Shown here in pieces: positions 9,131-16,840 of a stretch of DNA of 64,000 nucleotides. The stretch covers positions 1,364,001 through 1,428,000 of the forward strand of contig NZ_VTFV01000002.1 in the NCBI RefSeq assembly GCF_009192745.1, read 5' to 3'. Numbering within the stretch: the first letter of the stretch is position 1; every line of letters begins with the position of its first letter. Under the pieces are notes generated by a model, which saw only the letters and a program-made list of their open reading frames with translations, did not search any database and had not been told where the DNA came from. Made by a program: the position numbers and the translations under genes. The stretch comes from Arthrobacter citreus. Its GTDB lineage: Bacteria > Actinomycetota > Actinomycetes > Actinomycetales > Micrococcaceae.

Positions 9131-10495
9131 ATGAAACCTTTTACCCCTGACCAGCAGCCCGGCGCCGGCCGCCCTGCTCTGGAAAACGCGTCCACTGCTC
9201 CTGAAAACGCCGCCGCTGAAAACCACGGCATTAAAACCGCTGCCGCTGCTCCGGCCCAAGGCCGCTTCGGCCGCATTCTGGAACTTGCCGGGCCCGCCTT
9301 CTTCTCCATCGCCTTCCTGGCCCGGCTGCCGCTGGCGATGCTCACCATCGGGGCCCTGACACTGGTCACCAGTATCACCGGGTCCTATGCGCAGGGCGGT
9401 TTTGCTGCCGGGGCCGTGGGTGTCGGGTCGGCTCTGGGTGGTCCCGCCCTTGGATACCTTGCAGACCGCATCGGCCAGCGTCCGGTGCTGCTGGGGGCTG
9501 CGGTCGCCAACCCGCTGCTGATTACGGCCGCGATCCTCACTGCCCTGCAGCTTCCGGACGGGGGCCCGTTTGCCGCCGTCCTGGCCGCAGCCTTCGGCAT
9601 GGGAGCCACCGGACCGCAGGTTGGGCCGCTGGCAAGGGTGCGCTGGATGGCACTCACCTCCAGGGACCGGACCGGCAAGGAACTAGGCACGGCCCTGTCC
9701 TACGAGAGCATGGCCGACGAACTGAGCTTTGTGCTTGGCCCGGCCCTTGTGGGCGTGCTCGCCGCGGCAGTCGCCCCTTGGCTGCCCCTGGCGCTGGCGG
9801 CGGTGCTTTCAGCCTCCATGGTCAGTGCGTTCGCGTTCCACCGCTCCGCAGCGGTCGTCCTCCCTGCCCCCAGGCGAACTAAGGACACGGCGACGACGCC
9901 GGGGGACCGCGCCGCGCGAAGCGGCACCTCCTGGGGACTGCTGGCACTGCCCGTTCTGGGCATGGTGGCAATGGGCACCTTCTTCGGGGCTACCCAGGCG
10001 TCCCTGGCCGCCTTTGGCGGCACTTTCGGAGCCGCTGATGCAGCTGGCCTGCTGTACTCGATCATGGGGATCAGCTCCGCGGCCGCTGCCCTGTCCGTGG
10101 CATTCTGGCCCCAGCGTTTCAGCCAGTCCGCGCGCTGGGTTGTGTCGGCTGCGGCCATGACCGCCGCGGCCCTGCTGCTGCTGGTACCTTCGGGCATCCC
10201 AGGCATGCTGGCTGTTCTTTTCGTCCTGGGCATTCCGGTGGGCCCAACCATGGTCAGCATCTTCGGCATTGGCGCCGAGCTGGCGCCGCCGCATCTGATG
10301 GGCACCTTCATGACGCTGCTGGCCAGCGGCACGGTCGCCGGCACCGCAGTTGGTTCAGGATTGGCGGGCCCGCTGGCGGAAGCCTTCGGCCACCCGGCAG
10401 CGTTCCTGGTCAGTGCCGGTGCAGCCGCGTCGCTGCTGGTGCTGGGCCTTGCTTCTGCCGCGGCCGTACGGCGTGCGAAGAACCAAACAGCATAG
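9131..10495 (+). CDS. MFS transporter
   Basis: This is a 454-residue major facilitator superfamily protein with about 12 hydrophobic segments. Motif A between helices 2 and 3 reads LGYLADRIGQRPVLLG. The first 55 residues are a Pro/Ala/Asn-rich cytoplasmic extension before the first helix (FSIAFLARLPLAML). A central basic linker near residues 240-270 (RRTKDTATTPGDRAARS) separates the two six-helix halves. Family relatives export drugs or small metabolites; the substrate is unknown. The ATG at 9131 is used because no better start lies before the first helix, although its own ribosome-binding site is poor and a short ORF with a strong one lies just upstream. Confidence 0.82.
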   Translation: MKPFTPDQQPGAGRPALENASTAPENAAAENHGIKTAAAAPAQGRFGRILELAGPAFFSIAFLARLPLAMLTIGALTLVTSITGSYAQGGFAAGAVGVGSALGGPALGYLADRIGQRPVLLGAAVANPLLITAAILTALQLPDGGPFAAVLAAAFGMGATGPQVGPLARVRWMALTSRDRTGKELGTALSYESMADELSFVLGPALVGVLAAAVAPWLPLALAAVLSASMVSAFAFHRSAAVVLPAPRRTKDTATTPGDRAARSGTSWGLLALPVLGMVAMGTFFGATQASLAAFGGTFGAADAAGLLYSIMGISSAAAALSVAFWPQRFSQSARWVVSAAAMTAAALLLLVPSGIPGMLAVLFVLGIPVGPTMVSIFGIGAELAPPHLMGTFMTLLASGTVAGTAVGSGLAGPLAEAFGHPAAFLVSAGAAASLLVLGLASAAAVRRAKNQTA

Positions 10496-10586
10496 CCCGG
10501 CGGGGGAGGGAAGACCCCCTTCGCAGGCGCGGCTCGGGTAACATTACGCAGCCGGTCTCGATTGTGTTTCCAATCACATAATTTCC

Positions 10587-10615
10587 TTGACGAGGGGTGA
10601 CGCATTTCATAGCGT
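10587..10615 (+). promoter_or_regulatory. Predicted sigma-70-type promoter of the ABC importer operon
   Basis: TTGACG (10587-10592) and TAGCGT (10610-10615) are separated by 17 bases, fitting the actinobacterial TTGAC...TANNNT pattern. Transcription would start near 10622, giving a leader of about 120 bases before the GTG at 10744. Confidence 0.5.
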
Positions 10616-10622
10616 TTACCTG

Positions 10623-10649
10623 TAGAACTTTTGTTCAACATGCGAACAA
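10623..10649. promoter_or_regulatory. Candidate operator with three GAAC/GTTC half-sites
   Basis: TAGAACTTTTGTTCAA (10623-10638) has the GAAC-N4-GTTC core of actinobacterial LexA boxes, and TTGTTC (10631-10636) is also inverted against GAACAA (10644-10649) across seven bases. It sits exactly at the predicted transcription start. Whether LexA or an unrelated repressor binds is undecided. Confidence 0.4.
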
Positions 10650-10743
10650 CCGGGAAGCCACAGGCTTCAGGGATCGCAGCTGAACGGGGGTTTTCGCCCT
10701 GCGGCCGTCTTCGCGGGGTTCCACCGTACAAGGAGCGCTTTTA

Positions 10744-11730
10744 GTGAAACGCAATGCCCCCGTCCTCCTGGCCGCAGCGGCCGCTTTGACCCTCAGCGCC
10801 TGTGGAGGCGGATCTCTTTCCGGTGACGAGAGCGCCTCGGGTGCTGAGGGCACCACCGGCCTCACCACACTCTCGGTGGGAATCATGCCCATTGTGGATA
10901 CTGCTCCCATCTGGCTGGGCAAAGAGCAGGGATTCTTTGAGGCTGAAGGCCTGGACCTGGATATCCAGACCACAACGGGCGGAGCTGCCGCCGTGCCCGG
11001 CGTAGTGAGCGGTGATTTCGACTTTGCCTTCGGCAACGTTGTTTCCGTAATGGTCGCCAATGACAAGGGTCTGGATATCGAGCTGGTCTCAAACGGCAAC
11101 TCGACTACCGGAGACACCTCTTCCGATTTCGGCGCCGTCGTCGTCCCGGCCGAATCCGACATCCAGAGCGCCGCCGACCTGGCCGGCAAGACGGTCTCCG
11201 TCAACAATCTTTCCAACATCGGTGACACCACCATTCGAAAGCTCGTGGAGAAGGCGGGCGGGGACCAGGAGAGCATCAAGTTCGTCGAGGTGCCCTTCCC
11301 CGATGCACCCGCCGCCATTGAGTCAGGCCAGGTCGACGCTGCCTGGATCCTGGATCCGTTCCTCACCCAGACCGTGGAAAACGGTGCACGGGTTATTGCC
11401 TACAACTTCGCTGAAACCCACCCCAGCCTGGACATCAGCGGCTACTTCACCACCTCCGCCTACATCGAGCAGAACCCCGAGACCGTCGAGAAGTTCACCA
11501 GGGCCATGAAGAAATCCCTGGAGTACGCCCAGGAAAACCCTGACGCGGTCCGGGAAATCGTAGGCACCTACACGAAGATCGACGAAGAAATGCGCGCCAA
11601 GATGGTCCTGCCTGCTTTCCACGCAGATTTCGACCGTGAGGGCCTGACGATCCTCGGCGAAGCAGCGGCCAGCTACGGAACGCTGTCCAAGGCGCCGGAC
11701 CTGGACGCTATGCTGCCGGCACAGGACTAG
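10744..11730 (+). CDS. ABC importer substrate-binding lipoprotein, SsuA/TauA/NMT1 type
   Basis: This extracytoplasmic binding protein of a nitrate/sulfonate/taurine/pyrimidine-type importer has 328 residues. The N-terminus is a lipoprotein signal with lipobox LSAC and lipidated cysteine at residue 20. The mature part begins with VGIMPIVDTAPIWLGKEQGFFEAEGLDLDI, typical of the NMT1/THI5-like fold. AAAVPGVVSGDFDFAFGN and VEVPFPDAPAAIESGQVDAAWILDPF are further family landmarks. The GTG start has AAGGAG about nine bases upstream. It leads a four-gene operon with two permeases and an ATPase. The substrate is not determined; no TPP riboswitch is seen, which argues against a thiamine-precursor role. 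Confidence 0.88.
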   Translation: MKRNAPVLLAAAAALTLSACGGGSLSGDESASGAEGTTGLTTLSVGIMPIVDTAPIWLGKEQGFFEAEGLDLDIQTTTGGAAAVPGVVSGDFDFAFGNVVSVMVANDKGLDIELVSNGNSTTGDTSSDFGAVVVPAESDIQSAADLAGKTVSVNNLSNIGDTTIRKLVEKAGGDQESIKFVEVPFPDAPAAIESGQVDAAWILDPFLTQTVENGARVIAYNFAETHPSLDISGYFTTSAYIEQNPETVEKFTRAMKKSLEYAQENPDAVREIVGTYTKIDEEMRAKMVLPAFHADFDREGLTILGEAAASYGTLSKAPDLDAMLPAQD

Positions 11731-11770
11731 CAACGCGCCCCTCCGCCCGGTTCGAGAAGAACGAGAGCAT

Positions 11771-12559
11771 ATGAAATCCGCTAAACGTCTCCCCACGGGG
11801 CCGTTGCTGGGGCTGGCAGGAATCCTCGGATTCCTGCTGACCTGGGAACTGATTCCCCGACTCGGAGTGGTCAATCCCCGATTCCTTCCTCCGGCCAGTG
11901 AGGTGCTGGGAGTCTTCATCAGCAACCTGGGCCTAGGTGCGTTCTGGGCCGCCGTCGTGGACACCATGACGGGATGGTTCCTCGGACTCCTGATCGCAAC
12001 GCTCGCGGCCGTGGTCCTTGGCCTGGTCATCGGCTCCAGCAACTTCCTGCGCAAGGCCACCAACTCCACCATCGAGTTCCTTCGTCCCATCCCATCGGTG
12101 GCACTGATTCCGCTGGCCGTCCTGCTGTTCGGCTTCCGCATTGAATCGACGCTGCTGCTGGTGGTTTACGCATCCTTCTGGCAGGTCCTGATCCAGGTCC
12201 TGTACGGGGTGGCGGACGTGGACCCGGTCGCCAACAACACGGCCAAGAGCTTCGGGCTCGGCCGCCTGGCGAGGATCCGCTACGTCGTGTGGCCAACCAC
12301 GCTTCCGTACCTGATGACCGGCGTCCGGCTCGCCGCCGCCGTGGCCCTTATCCTGGCCATTACCGCGAGCCTGATCATCGGTTCACCCGGACTGGGCAAG
12401 GAGATTGCCAACGCCCAGTCCGGCGGCGCGATTGCCCAGATGTACGCACTGGTGCTGACCACGGGCGTGCTGGGCATCCTGATCAATATGGGCATGCGCA
12501 TTGTTGAACGCCGCACCCTGTCCTGGCACAGCTCGGTCCGCGGGGAGGTAGTGGTATGA
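11771..12559 (+). CDS. ABC importer permease, SsuC/TauC family (first of two)
   Basis: This is a 262-residue inner-membrane permease of the binding-protein-dependent transport family. Hydrophobic segments begin with LLGLAGILGFLLTWELI. The region FLRPIPSVALIPLAVLLFGF and the EAA-loop-like stretch AKSFGLGRLARIRYVVWPTTLPYLMTG contact the ATPase in this family. The neighbouring permease is similar in design, so the channel is probably a heterodimer rather than the usual homodimer. The last four bases overlap the start of the second permease (ATGA), coupling their translation. Confidence 0.88.
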   Translation: MKSAKRLPTGPLLGLAGILGFLLTWELIPRLGVVNPRFLPPASEVLGVFISNLGLGAFWAAVVDTMTGWFLGLLIATLAAVVLGLVIGSSNFLRKATNSTIEFLRPIPSVALIPLAVLLFGFRIESTLLLVVYASFWQVLIQVLYGVADVDPVANNTAKSFGLGRLARIRYVVWPTTLPYLMTGVRLAAAVALILAITASLIIGSPGLGKEIANAQSGGAIAQMYALVLTTGVLGILINMGMRIVERRTLSWHSSVRGEVVV

Positions 12560-13329
12560 ACACGCTCAAGAAAGCGGGCTACCTCGTAGGCCTGCCGGCG
12601 CTGCTGATTTTCATCTGGTGGATCAGCACGCAGGGAAGCACAAACTTCTTCGTCCCGAAGCCGGGCACGCTTGTGGAGAAGTTCGTGACGGTCTGGACCT
12701 GGGACCGCATCATGACGGACGTGCTGCCCAGCCTTATCCGGCTGGTAACAGGCATCGCGCTGGCGATCGTGCTCGGCACCGTACTCGGCATCCTGGTGGG
12801 CACCACCCGCTGGCTGCGGAGCCTGCTCGAACCGGTCCTCGAGTTCTTCCGGGCGATCCCGCCGCCGGTGCTCATCCCGGTACTGATGCTGCTGATCGGC
12901 ATCAATGACCAGATGAAGATTGCGGTCATTGTCTCCGGCTGCATCTGGCCGGTGCTCCTGAACACCATCGAAGGCGTCCGCGCCGTAGACGGTGTCCTCA
13001 GCGACTCTGCCCGTACGTTCCGCATCAGCGGCTTTGCCCGCCTGCGTTACCTGGTGCTTCCCAGCGCCAGCCCGCAGATCATGGCCGGCGTCCGCCAGTG
13101 CCTGTCAATCGGCTTGATCCTCATGGTCATTTCGGAGATGTTCGCGTCCTCCGAAGGCCTGGGTTTCACCATCGTCCAGTTCCAGCGGTCCTTCGCCATT
13201 CCCGAAATGTGGAGCGGCATCGTGGTCCTTGGCCTGATCGGCGTGGCCATGTCATTTTTGTTCCAGTGGGCCGAACGCCGCATCCTCGGCTGGTACCACG
13301 GTTTGAGAGAGGTAGAACATGCAGAGTAA
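12556..13329 (+). CDS. ABC importer permease, SsuC/TauC family (second of two)
   Basis: The 257-residue permease is paralogous in layout to the preceding gene. It opens with a membrane segment (GLPALLIFIWWIS), carries FFRAIPPPVLIPVLMLLIG, and ends its EAA loop with SARTFRISGFARLRYLVLPSASPQIMAGVR, the coupling helix region. It overlaps the previous gene by four bases and the ATPase gene by eleven, so the operon is translated as a tight unit. Two distinct permease genes in an SsuABC-like operon are less usual than one. Confidence 0.88.
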   Translation: MNTLKKAGYLVGLPALLIFIWWISTQGSTNFFVPKPGTLVEKFVTVWTWDRIMTDVLPSLIRLVTGIALAIVLGTVLGILVGTTRWLRSLLEPVLEFFRAIPPPVLIPVLMLLIGINDQMKIAVIVSGCIWPVLLNTIEGVRAVDGVLSDSARTFRISGFARLRYLVLPSASPQIMAGVRQCLSIGLILMVISEMFASSEGLGFTIVQFQRSFAIPEMWSGIVVLGLIGVAMSFLFQWAERRILGWYHGLREVEHAE

Positions 13330-14230
13330 TCCCACGGAAGGCCCCGCCCAGCCGCTGCTGTCGGTCCGGGGTGTCCAGAAGATCTATAAGGTCGATGCCG
13401 GGGAGATCGAAGCTGTCCGCAACCTGACCTTCGACCTTCGCCCGGGTGAGCTCGTCTGCCTGGTTGGGCCTTCGGGCAGCGGCAAGACCACGCTGCTGAA
13501 GATCATCGCCGGCCTCATGGCACCCACCTCCGGCGAGGTTGTCCTGGCAGGCAAGAAGGTCACCGAACCTCCGAAGGACATGGCTGTTGTCTTCCAGGAG
13601 TACGGGCGCAGCCTGTTCCCCTGGATGACGGTCCGCGGCAACGTGGAGCTGCCGCTCAAGAACGCAGGCATAGCCAAGGGTGAACGGAACCAGCTGGTGG
13701 ACGATGCGCTGGAGGCCGTGGGCCTGGCTCATGTGCCCACCAGCTATCCGTGGCAGCTCTCCGGCGGCATGCAGCAGCGTGTGGCAATTGCCCGCGCCGT
13801 CGCGTACCAGCCCAAGGTGCTGCTGATGGATGAGCCGTTTGCCGCCGTCGACGCCCAGACCCGTGCGGACCTGGAAGACCTGGTGCGCAGCGTCTGGGAG
13901 AAGCTGGGCGTAACGATCCTGTTCGTCACGCATGACATTGACGAGTCGGTGTACCTGGGGGAGCGCGTAGTGGTCCTCTCCAGCTCACCGACCGTGGTGC
14001 AGGAGGACATTGTGATTGACCTCCCGGAGAAACGTGACCAGCTAACAACCCGGTCGCTTCCTCGTTTCGTGGAGCTTCGCAACCACGTGTACGAGCAGAT
14101 CCAGATTGCCAAGCAGAACAAGGGCCAGGTATCTCCTGCTGCCGCCGCGGCTCCGCGGACCACGGTTCCGCACGTTCCGGCGACCACTCACGGAGTGCTG
14201 GCGGACGGCGGCGCCGGAGACGGTTCCTAG
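13319..14230 (+). CDS. ABC importer ATP-binding protein, SsuB/TauB family
   Basis: The ATPase subunit energises the importer. The 303-residue protein has Walker A GPSGSGKTT (50-58), the signature LSGGMQQRVAIARA, and Walker B VLLMDEPFAAVDAQTR followed by an H-loop VTHDIDES. The final 55 residues or so extend beyond the nucleotide-binding domain and are Ala/Pro-rich without recognisable regulatory motif. The start lies inside the preceding permease gene. A long perfect hairpin follows 19 bases after the stop and probably ends the operon. Confidence 0.9.
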   Translation: MQSNPTEGPAQPLLSVRGVQKIYKVDAGEIEAVRNLTFDLRPGELVCLVGPSGSGKTTLLKIIAGLMAPTSGEVVLAGKKVTEPPKDMAVVFQEYGRSLFPWMTVRGNVELPLKNAGIAKGERNQLVDDALEAVGLAHVPTSYPWQLSGGMQQRVAIARAVAYQPKVLLMDEPFAAVDAQTRADLEDLVRSVWEKLGVTILFVTHDIDESVYLGERVVVLSSSPTVVQEDIVIDLPEKRDQLTTRSLPRFVELRNHVYEQIQIAKQNKGQVSPAAAAAPRTTVPHVPATTHGVLADGGAGDGS

Positions 14231-14249
14231 GGCACATCCATACGGCGTC

Positions 14250-14305
14250 CAGCACAGGGCCGGTGGTTTCCTCCTTGGGGGGCGGAAACCACCGGCCCTG
14301 TGCTG
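14250..14305. terminator. 21-bp perfect hairpin ending the ABC importer operon
   Basis: Bases 14250-14270 are the exact inverse complement of 14285-14305, with a 14-base loop. No T-run follows, as is common for strong GC-rich actinobacterial hairpins. Confidence 0.75.
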
Positions 14306-14387
14306 TGTGCGGCGGGTGGCCTAGTATCGGAAGTCAGGCGCCTGCCGGCCGGTTTGGTTCGCAGGCCACCCAAGGGGAGGAAAGACC

Positions 14388-14546
14388 ATGGTCGATGCAG
14401 GCAAGGGAACGCCCGAAGAGCAGGACAAGAAGGGCGGCGCAGGGCCGGAAGGCACCATCCCTGATTCGGGTGACGGCGTGGCTGCGTCCAGCACTGAAGA
14501 CGCATCCAACTTTGAACCCGAAGAAGATACCGGCGCCGGTTCCTGA
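14388..14546 (+). CDS. Small acidic hypothetical protein, 52 residues
   Basis: An ATG at 14388 follows AAGGGGAGGAAAG at ideal spacing and opens a 52-codon frame. It runs from MVDAGKGTPEEQDKKGG to FEPEEDTGAGS. The product is rich in Asp, Glu, Gly and Ser with no hydrophobic core, so it is predicted to be disordered and soluble. I recognise no family. Codon choice is GC-ending like that of its neighbours. It lies between the ABC operon terminator and the convergent kinase gene and appears monocistronic. Confidence 0.6.
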   Translation: MVDAGKGTPEEQDKKGGAGPEGTIPDSGDGVAASSTEDASNFEPEEDTGAGS

Positions 14547-14585
14547 CCCGGAGGACAGCGGTAGCCGGCCGGTCTCCCGGTGCCC

Positions 14586-15542
14586 TTAGCCCAGGCTTGG
14601 GGCGTGCGAAGGAGGCAGCGGGATATAGATGTTCCCCGTTGTCACTCCACCGGTGCAGACTTCTTCGGCATCTGCGTCTTCAGCGGCGGTCCGGGGTGCG
14701 GCGATCTCCGGCTCTGACGCGAGCACCCTAAGTACGGCCGCTGCCTCCTGTGCACCGGGCCGGGCATCGGGAAGCCGGTTGGTCATTGCACGGAGCAGCT
14801 CCACCCAATCAGTTCCGAGGGACTCGGGGATCTCGGGATCGCGGAGCAAGCGGGCCACGGCGGCTTCGACGATGGGACCCGGGAAGGCCTTTTCACCGGT
14901 CAGGGACTCCAGGAGCACCAAACCCAGGGAGTAGATGTCCGTGGAAGGAGCCACCGTTCCGCCCTGCGCCTGTTCCGGGCTGAGGTAATTGGCGGTGCCG
15001 ATTGTTGCGCCGTGGGCTGTCGCGACTGTGGCCTCCACGAGGCGGGCAATGCCGAAGTCGGTGAGCTTGGGGTACAGCCGGGAATCGTGCTCCTGCGGGA
15101 AGAGCAGGATGTTAGCCGGCTTGACGTCCCGGTGTATGACTCCCTTGGAGTGGACATAGGCGAGGGCGTCGGCCAGGTCTGCTCCCAGGGAAGCGACCGA
15201 CACAGCGGGCAGCGGGCCGGACTTCAAAGTGCGGCGCAGGTCCGGTCCGTCCACCAATTCCATGACCAGGTAGTTCAGGACCTGGCCGTCTTCTTCATGG
15301 TGCAGTCCCGCATCCAGGAGAGTTACCAGCCCGGGATGGTTCAGGGTTGCCAGCAGCAGGGTTTCGGTGTGCTGGCGGCGGTAGTCGTCATCTTCCTGGA
15401 CGGTGGGCCGGAAGACTTTGACGGCAACCTCGCGGCCCAGGTTCTCATCCATCGCCCGGTGCACGGAAGCAGCGCCACCGGAGCCGATCAGGTCGGTGGT
15501 GCGGTAACGCTGCCCCAGGAATAAGTCCACGGGCGTCCTCAC
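14586..15542 (-). CDS. Soluble eukaryotic-type Ser/Thr protein kinase
   Basis: The 318-residue Hanks-type kinase has glycine loop IGSGGAASVH (19-28), catalytic lysine VAVK (K42), catalytic loop HRDVKPAN (137-144) and DFG (162-164). The activation segment carries TIGTANYLSPEQA. The kinase domain ends near residue 260. The remaining tail is Ala/Glu-rich and has no transmembrane helix or PASTA domain, unlike PknB-type receptors, so the protein should be cytosolic. The GTG start has GAGGA about seven bases upstream. It is transcribed alone; no phosphatase or substrate gene adjoins it. Confidence 0.88.
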   Translation of the reverse strand: MRTPVDLFLGQRYRTTDLIGSGGAASVHRAMDENLGREVAVKVFRPTVQEDDDYRRQHTETLLLATLNHPGLVTLLDAGLHHEEDGQVLNYLVMELVDGPDLRRTLKSGPLPAVSVASLGADLADALAYVHSKGVIHRDVKPANILLFPQEHDSRLYPKLTDFGIARLVEATVATAHGATIGTANYLSPEQAQGGTVAPSTDIYSLGLVLLESLTGEKAFPGPIVEAAVARLLRDPEIPESLGTDWVELLRAMTNRLPDARPGAQEAAAVLRVLASEPEIAAPRTAAEDADAEEVCTGGVTTGNIYIPLPPSHAPSLG

Positions 15543-15716
15543 TTAAGCTTGAAACTGCGGGGATGGAACATGGATGGATGCTGCACAAAATGGTCGAAGG
15601 TAAATCGAAAGCACACTTAGTAATTCCATTTCAGTGTACTGACTATTCGATCCTATCCTGCGCAGACACCCCTTCCGCTCCGATTTGCCCCGCCGTAACC
15701 AACTCTTGACCTTGTG

Positions 15717-16508
15717 TCAGGCCCGGACGTCCAGGAACTCGACGGCCGCGTTCTTGAAAGCCCGGGACGTCACGGCATTGGCATGCCGGCGCCCGGGCAG
15801 CAGAAGCAGGTCAGCCTGCCCGTTGAGTGCTGCAAGCTGCGGCGCCGTCAACGCCAGCTCGTCCTGATCGCCGGCCACCAGCAGCAGCGGCATCGCCGGG
15901 ACGGCAGCCTCCGGCTGGAACGGTTCTTCCTTGATCGCTTCGATCAGGGTCAGGAGAGCATCCAGGTTATTGCCGGGCACAAGCTGGGCCATCCGCAGCA
16001 GATCGGAGCTCACGGGATCCGCCAGCGGAGTCCCGTCCGCCAGGAACTGCCGGGCGCCGTCCAGGTCGAAGTCTGCCAGCGGGTCCCCGGCTCCCGGCCC
16101 GCCCAGCACCATGCGGTGCACCAGGTCGGGAGCGGCTGCACCCAGTTCCCACGCGAGCCGCGAACCAAGCGAGTATCCGACCACGTCCACTCCGGAGGAA
16201 GGATCGTCGTCGGCGAGCGGGCGCACGCCTGCCTCGGAGAGCAGATCCAGCAGGCGGGCCTGGATCCGGCTCGGCGAGTAGTGCTCCCGTTCCCGGGGTG
16301 CATCGCTGCGGCCGTGTCCGGGCAGGTCCACCGTGATGACCCGCCGTCCGGCGCCGGTCAGTGCGGTGATCCAGCCCGTGGACTCCCAGTTCAGCTCCGT
16401 TGAGGAGGCAAACCCGTGCAGCACAAGCACCGGACGCAGCGAAGTGCCGCCGTCGGCCTCGTGGACTTCGCTGTACAGGGCAGGGGAGGTGCCGATGCCT
16501 GCGCCCAC
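15717..16508 (-). CDS. Alpha/beta hydrolase, AcoC-catalytic-domain-like
   Basis: This is a 263-residue alpha/beta-fold protein with the oxyanion-side motif VLVLHGFASS, the nucleophile elbow GYSLGSRLA, an acid-bearing VAGDQDELA and the late histidine in GRRHANAV. It is the last gene of a thiamine-dehydrogenase operon and begins two bases after the stop of a lone lipoyl-domain gene. In acetoin dehydrogenase E2 (AcoC) a lipoyl domain and an alpha/beta hydrolase domain are joined in one polypeptide, so this gene may supply the acyl-transfer half of such an enzyme. A plain esterase or lactonase role is the alternative. Confidence 0.75.
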   Translation of the reverse strand: MGAGIGTSPALYSEVHEADGGTSLRPVLVLHGFASSTELNWESTGWITALTGAGRRVITVDLPGHGRSDAPREREHYSPSRIQARLLDLLSEAGVRPLADDDPSSGVDVVGYSLGSRLAWELGAAAPDLVHRMVLGGPGAGDPLADFDLDGARQFLADGTPLADPVSSDLLRMAQLVPGNNLDALLTLIEAIKEEPFQPEAAVPAMPLLLVAGDQDELALTAPQLAALNGQADLLLLPGRRHANAVTSRAFKNAAVEFLDVRA

Positions 16509-16510
16509 GC

Positions 16511-16840
16511 TTAGTCCTCGTCCAGGACGGCGGAGAGCCGGACCCGGCGGCGGGCCGGCGCTTCCTGCGGGACGGTGCCGACAATCCCCGCAGTGTCATC
16601 GGGAACCTCGAAGACCACCAGGGGCTCGCCGACGTTGATCTTCTCGCCGGCTTCTCCATAGATCCGGGCAACGACGCCGGCCTGGGGGGACGGCAGCTCA
16701 ACTGCGGACTTGGACGTCTCAACCTCCACCAGCGGCTGGTTGCGCTCCACCTGGTCACCGGGGGCTACCAGCCATTCCAGGACAGTTGCTTCGATCAGGC
16801 CTTCGCCCAGGTCAGGCAGGGGAAATGAAATTTCAGCCAC
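16511..16840 (-). CDS. Stand-alone lipoyl (biotinyl/lipoyl carrier) domain protein
   Basis: The 109-residue protein consists of one lipoyl domain (residues 2-80) with the attachment lysine in ETSKSAVE (K44). There is no E1/E3-binding domain and no catalytic CHAT-type acyltransferase domain, which a full E2 of 400 or more residues would have. A basic tail (RRRVRL) follows. The GTG at 16840 is chosen because it overlaps the E1 beta stop by eight bases, has GGAG upstream and starts VAEISFPLPDLGEG as lipoyl domains do. It should shuttle acyl groups from the E1 encoded upstream. Confidence 0.8.
   Translation of the reverse strand: MAEISFPLPDLGEGLIEATVLEWLVAPGDQVERNQPLVEVETSKSAVELPSPQAGVVARIYGEAGEKINVGEPLVVFEVPDDTAGIVGTVPQEAPARRRVRLSAVLDED

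Noticed and set aside
10560-10743. TPP riboswitch before the NMT1/SsuA-type operon
   Set aside because: The conserved CUGAGA and ACCUGA-type elements are absent.
15543-15716. Short minus-strand ORF (MELLSVLSIYLRPF...) ahead of the kinase
   Set aside because: Codon use is unlike the genome and it has no ribosome-binding site; the interval more likely holds only the promoter.
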